A DNA stretch of 5,921 bases, taken from the NCBI GenBank assembly GCA_023432845.1, contig JAEZEY010000041.1:1-5921 (forward strand). The letters are read 5' to 3'. Below the pieces are notes generated by a model, which searched no databases, had not been told where the DNA came from, and saw only the letters and a list, made by a program, of their open reading frames with translations. Shown here piece after piece: positions 5,149-5,921 of the stretch. How positions within the stretch are numbered: position 1 is the first letter of the stretch; every line of letters starts with the position of its first letter. The DNA is from Pseudomonadota bacterium. Its GTDB lineage: Bacteria > Pseudomonadota > Alphaproteobacteria > Rhizobiales > Xanthobacteraceae. Position numbers and translations under genes: made by a program.

Positions 5149-5921
5149 TTGAAAATCGAACGACCCGTGGCCTCCTATCAGGACAACAAGCGCGGCATCA
5201 TCTCGCTGACGGCGGGATGCGCGCTGTTCACGGTTACCGACACGATAACCAAGATCGTTGCCTTCACCTTCCCGATCGGCGAAGTGCTGTTCTCGCGCGC
5301 ACTGGCCTGCATGGTGTTCGTCGGCGCGGCGTTTTTCTTCGCCTATCGCACCTTCGCCTTTCACGGCGGGTTCCAGAAGCTAGTGCTCATTCGCGCGGTG
5401 CTCGACGCCGGCGCCAACGCGACCTTCGTCGTGGCGCTGACCAAGATGCGGCTCGCCGACCTGATGGCGATCAACATGATGTCGCCGCTGGTGCTCACCA
5501 TGCTGCTCGCCTTCTTCTTCAAGGAGCAGGTCGGCTGGCGGCGATGGACCGCCATCGGCGTCGGCGTCGGCGGCATGCTGCTGATCGTCAAGCCGGGACC
5601 GTCGACCTTCGACGTCTGGGCGCTGGTCGCTTTCGCGGCCACCCTGTTCTCGGCAACGCGTGACATCGTCACTCGCCGCATCGATCCGGAAACGCCGACC
5701 TTGGTGGTGACGCTGGTCAGCCTCGGCGGTGTGACTCTGGCCGGGGTTGCCCTCGCCTTTCTGCTCGGCGAACGCTGGTCGTTCTATTCGTGGGAATATC
5801 TCGGCCTGATCGTGATCGGCGCGTTGTTCCTGGCCGGCGGCAGCACGCTGGCGGTCTCGGCCTTCCGCAATGTCGACGCCACGGTGGTGGCGCCGTTCCG
5901 TTATTCGCTGCTGATCTGGAG
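5149..5921 (+). CDS. EamA/DMT-family transporter, N-terminal 257 residues (runs off right edge)
   Basis: An inner-membrane protein of the drug/metabolite transporter superfamily. The substrate cannot be told from sequence. The first EamA repeat spans about 17-148. It includes a conserved-looking hydrophobic block (INMMSPLVLTMLLAFFFKE, 108-126), the cytoplasmic turn KEQVGWRRW and the segment GVGVGGMLLIVKPG (137-150). The second repeat starts near 155 and contains ATRDIVTRRID (169-179) and VAPFRYSLLIW (247-257) before the window ends. Family members are about 290-300 residues, so about 40 residues are missing. Frame and family are clear, but the start is not. There is no in-frame ATG before the first membrane segment, the frame is closed by TAA at 5056, and the choices are TTG 5149 (GGCGGA 9 nt upstream) or GTG 5167. 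TTG is used here. It is transcribed away from the Tad locus, and nothing ties it functionally to the pilus. Confidence 0.88.
   Translation, partial: MKIERPVASYQDNKRGIISLTAGCALFTVTDTITKIVAFTFPIGEVLFSRALACMVFVGAAFFFAYRTFAFHGGFQKLVLIRAVLDAGANATFVVALTKMRLADLMAINMMSPLVLTMLLAFFFKEQVGWRRWTAIGVGVGGMLLIVKPGPSTFDVWALVAFAATLFSATRDIVTRRIDPETPTLVVTLVSLGGVTLAGVALAFLLGERWSFYSWEYLGLIVIGALFLAGGSTLAVSAFRNVDATVVAPFRYSLLIW

Noticed and set aside
5083..5681. Minus- and plus-strand open frames opposite or out of frame with the transporter
   Set aside because: The plus frame through 5149-5921 gives a clear multi-membrane EamA protein. The others are charged shadows without domains.

Overview
The window is GC-rich chromosomal DNA of an alphaproteobacterium, most likely a Hyphomicrobiales member near Bradyrhizobium or Rhodopseudomonas. 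This rests on codon use, on the gene order and on the style of the Tad-pilus proteins. The genus is an inference. No RNA genes, insertion sequences, CRISPR arrays or phage genes are visible.

Most of the window (1-4838) is part of a tight adherence (Tad/Flp, or Cpa) pilus locus read on the minus strand. In transcription order it holds a TadG-like von Willebrand factor A (VWA) protein (4838-3564), a 187-nt gap, cpaB (3376-2516), cpaC (2486 or 2513 to 954), a short lipoprotein in the place normally held by cpaD (970-617), and the first 201 codons of cpaE (604 to beyond base 1). From cpaB to cpaE the genes abut or overlap, so they look like one operon. The export ATPase cpaF and the platform genes tadB/tadC would be expected beyond the left edge. 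The Flp pilin, prepilin peptidase and TadE pseudopilin genes are not in the window.

Together these genes would build the envelope part of the machine. CpaC forms the outer-membrane secretin ring. CpaB is an inner-membrane-anchored periplasmic protein thought to connect to or stabilise the secretin. The lipoprotein probably acts as a pilotin or accessory. CpaE is an atypical MinD/ParA-like protein that positions the machine at a cell pole. The TadG-like VWA protein is membrane-anchored with a metal-binding adhesion-type domain facing the periplasm or surface.

At the right, after a gap of about 310 nt rich in small dyads (4839-5148), a divergently oriented EamA-family (DMT) transporter runs off the window end. 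It has no evident link to the pilus.

I do not see a new biological system. The points most worth checking are the replacement of CpaD by a 117-residue lipoprotein, the loss of both P-loop lysines in CpaE, paired hairpins around the cpaB ribosome-binding site, and a cysteine-bearing insertion in the VWA domain.
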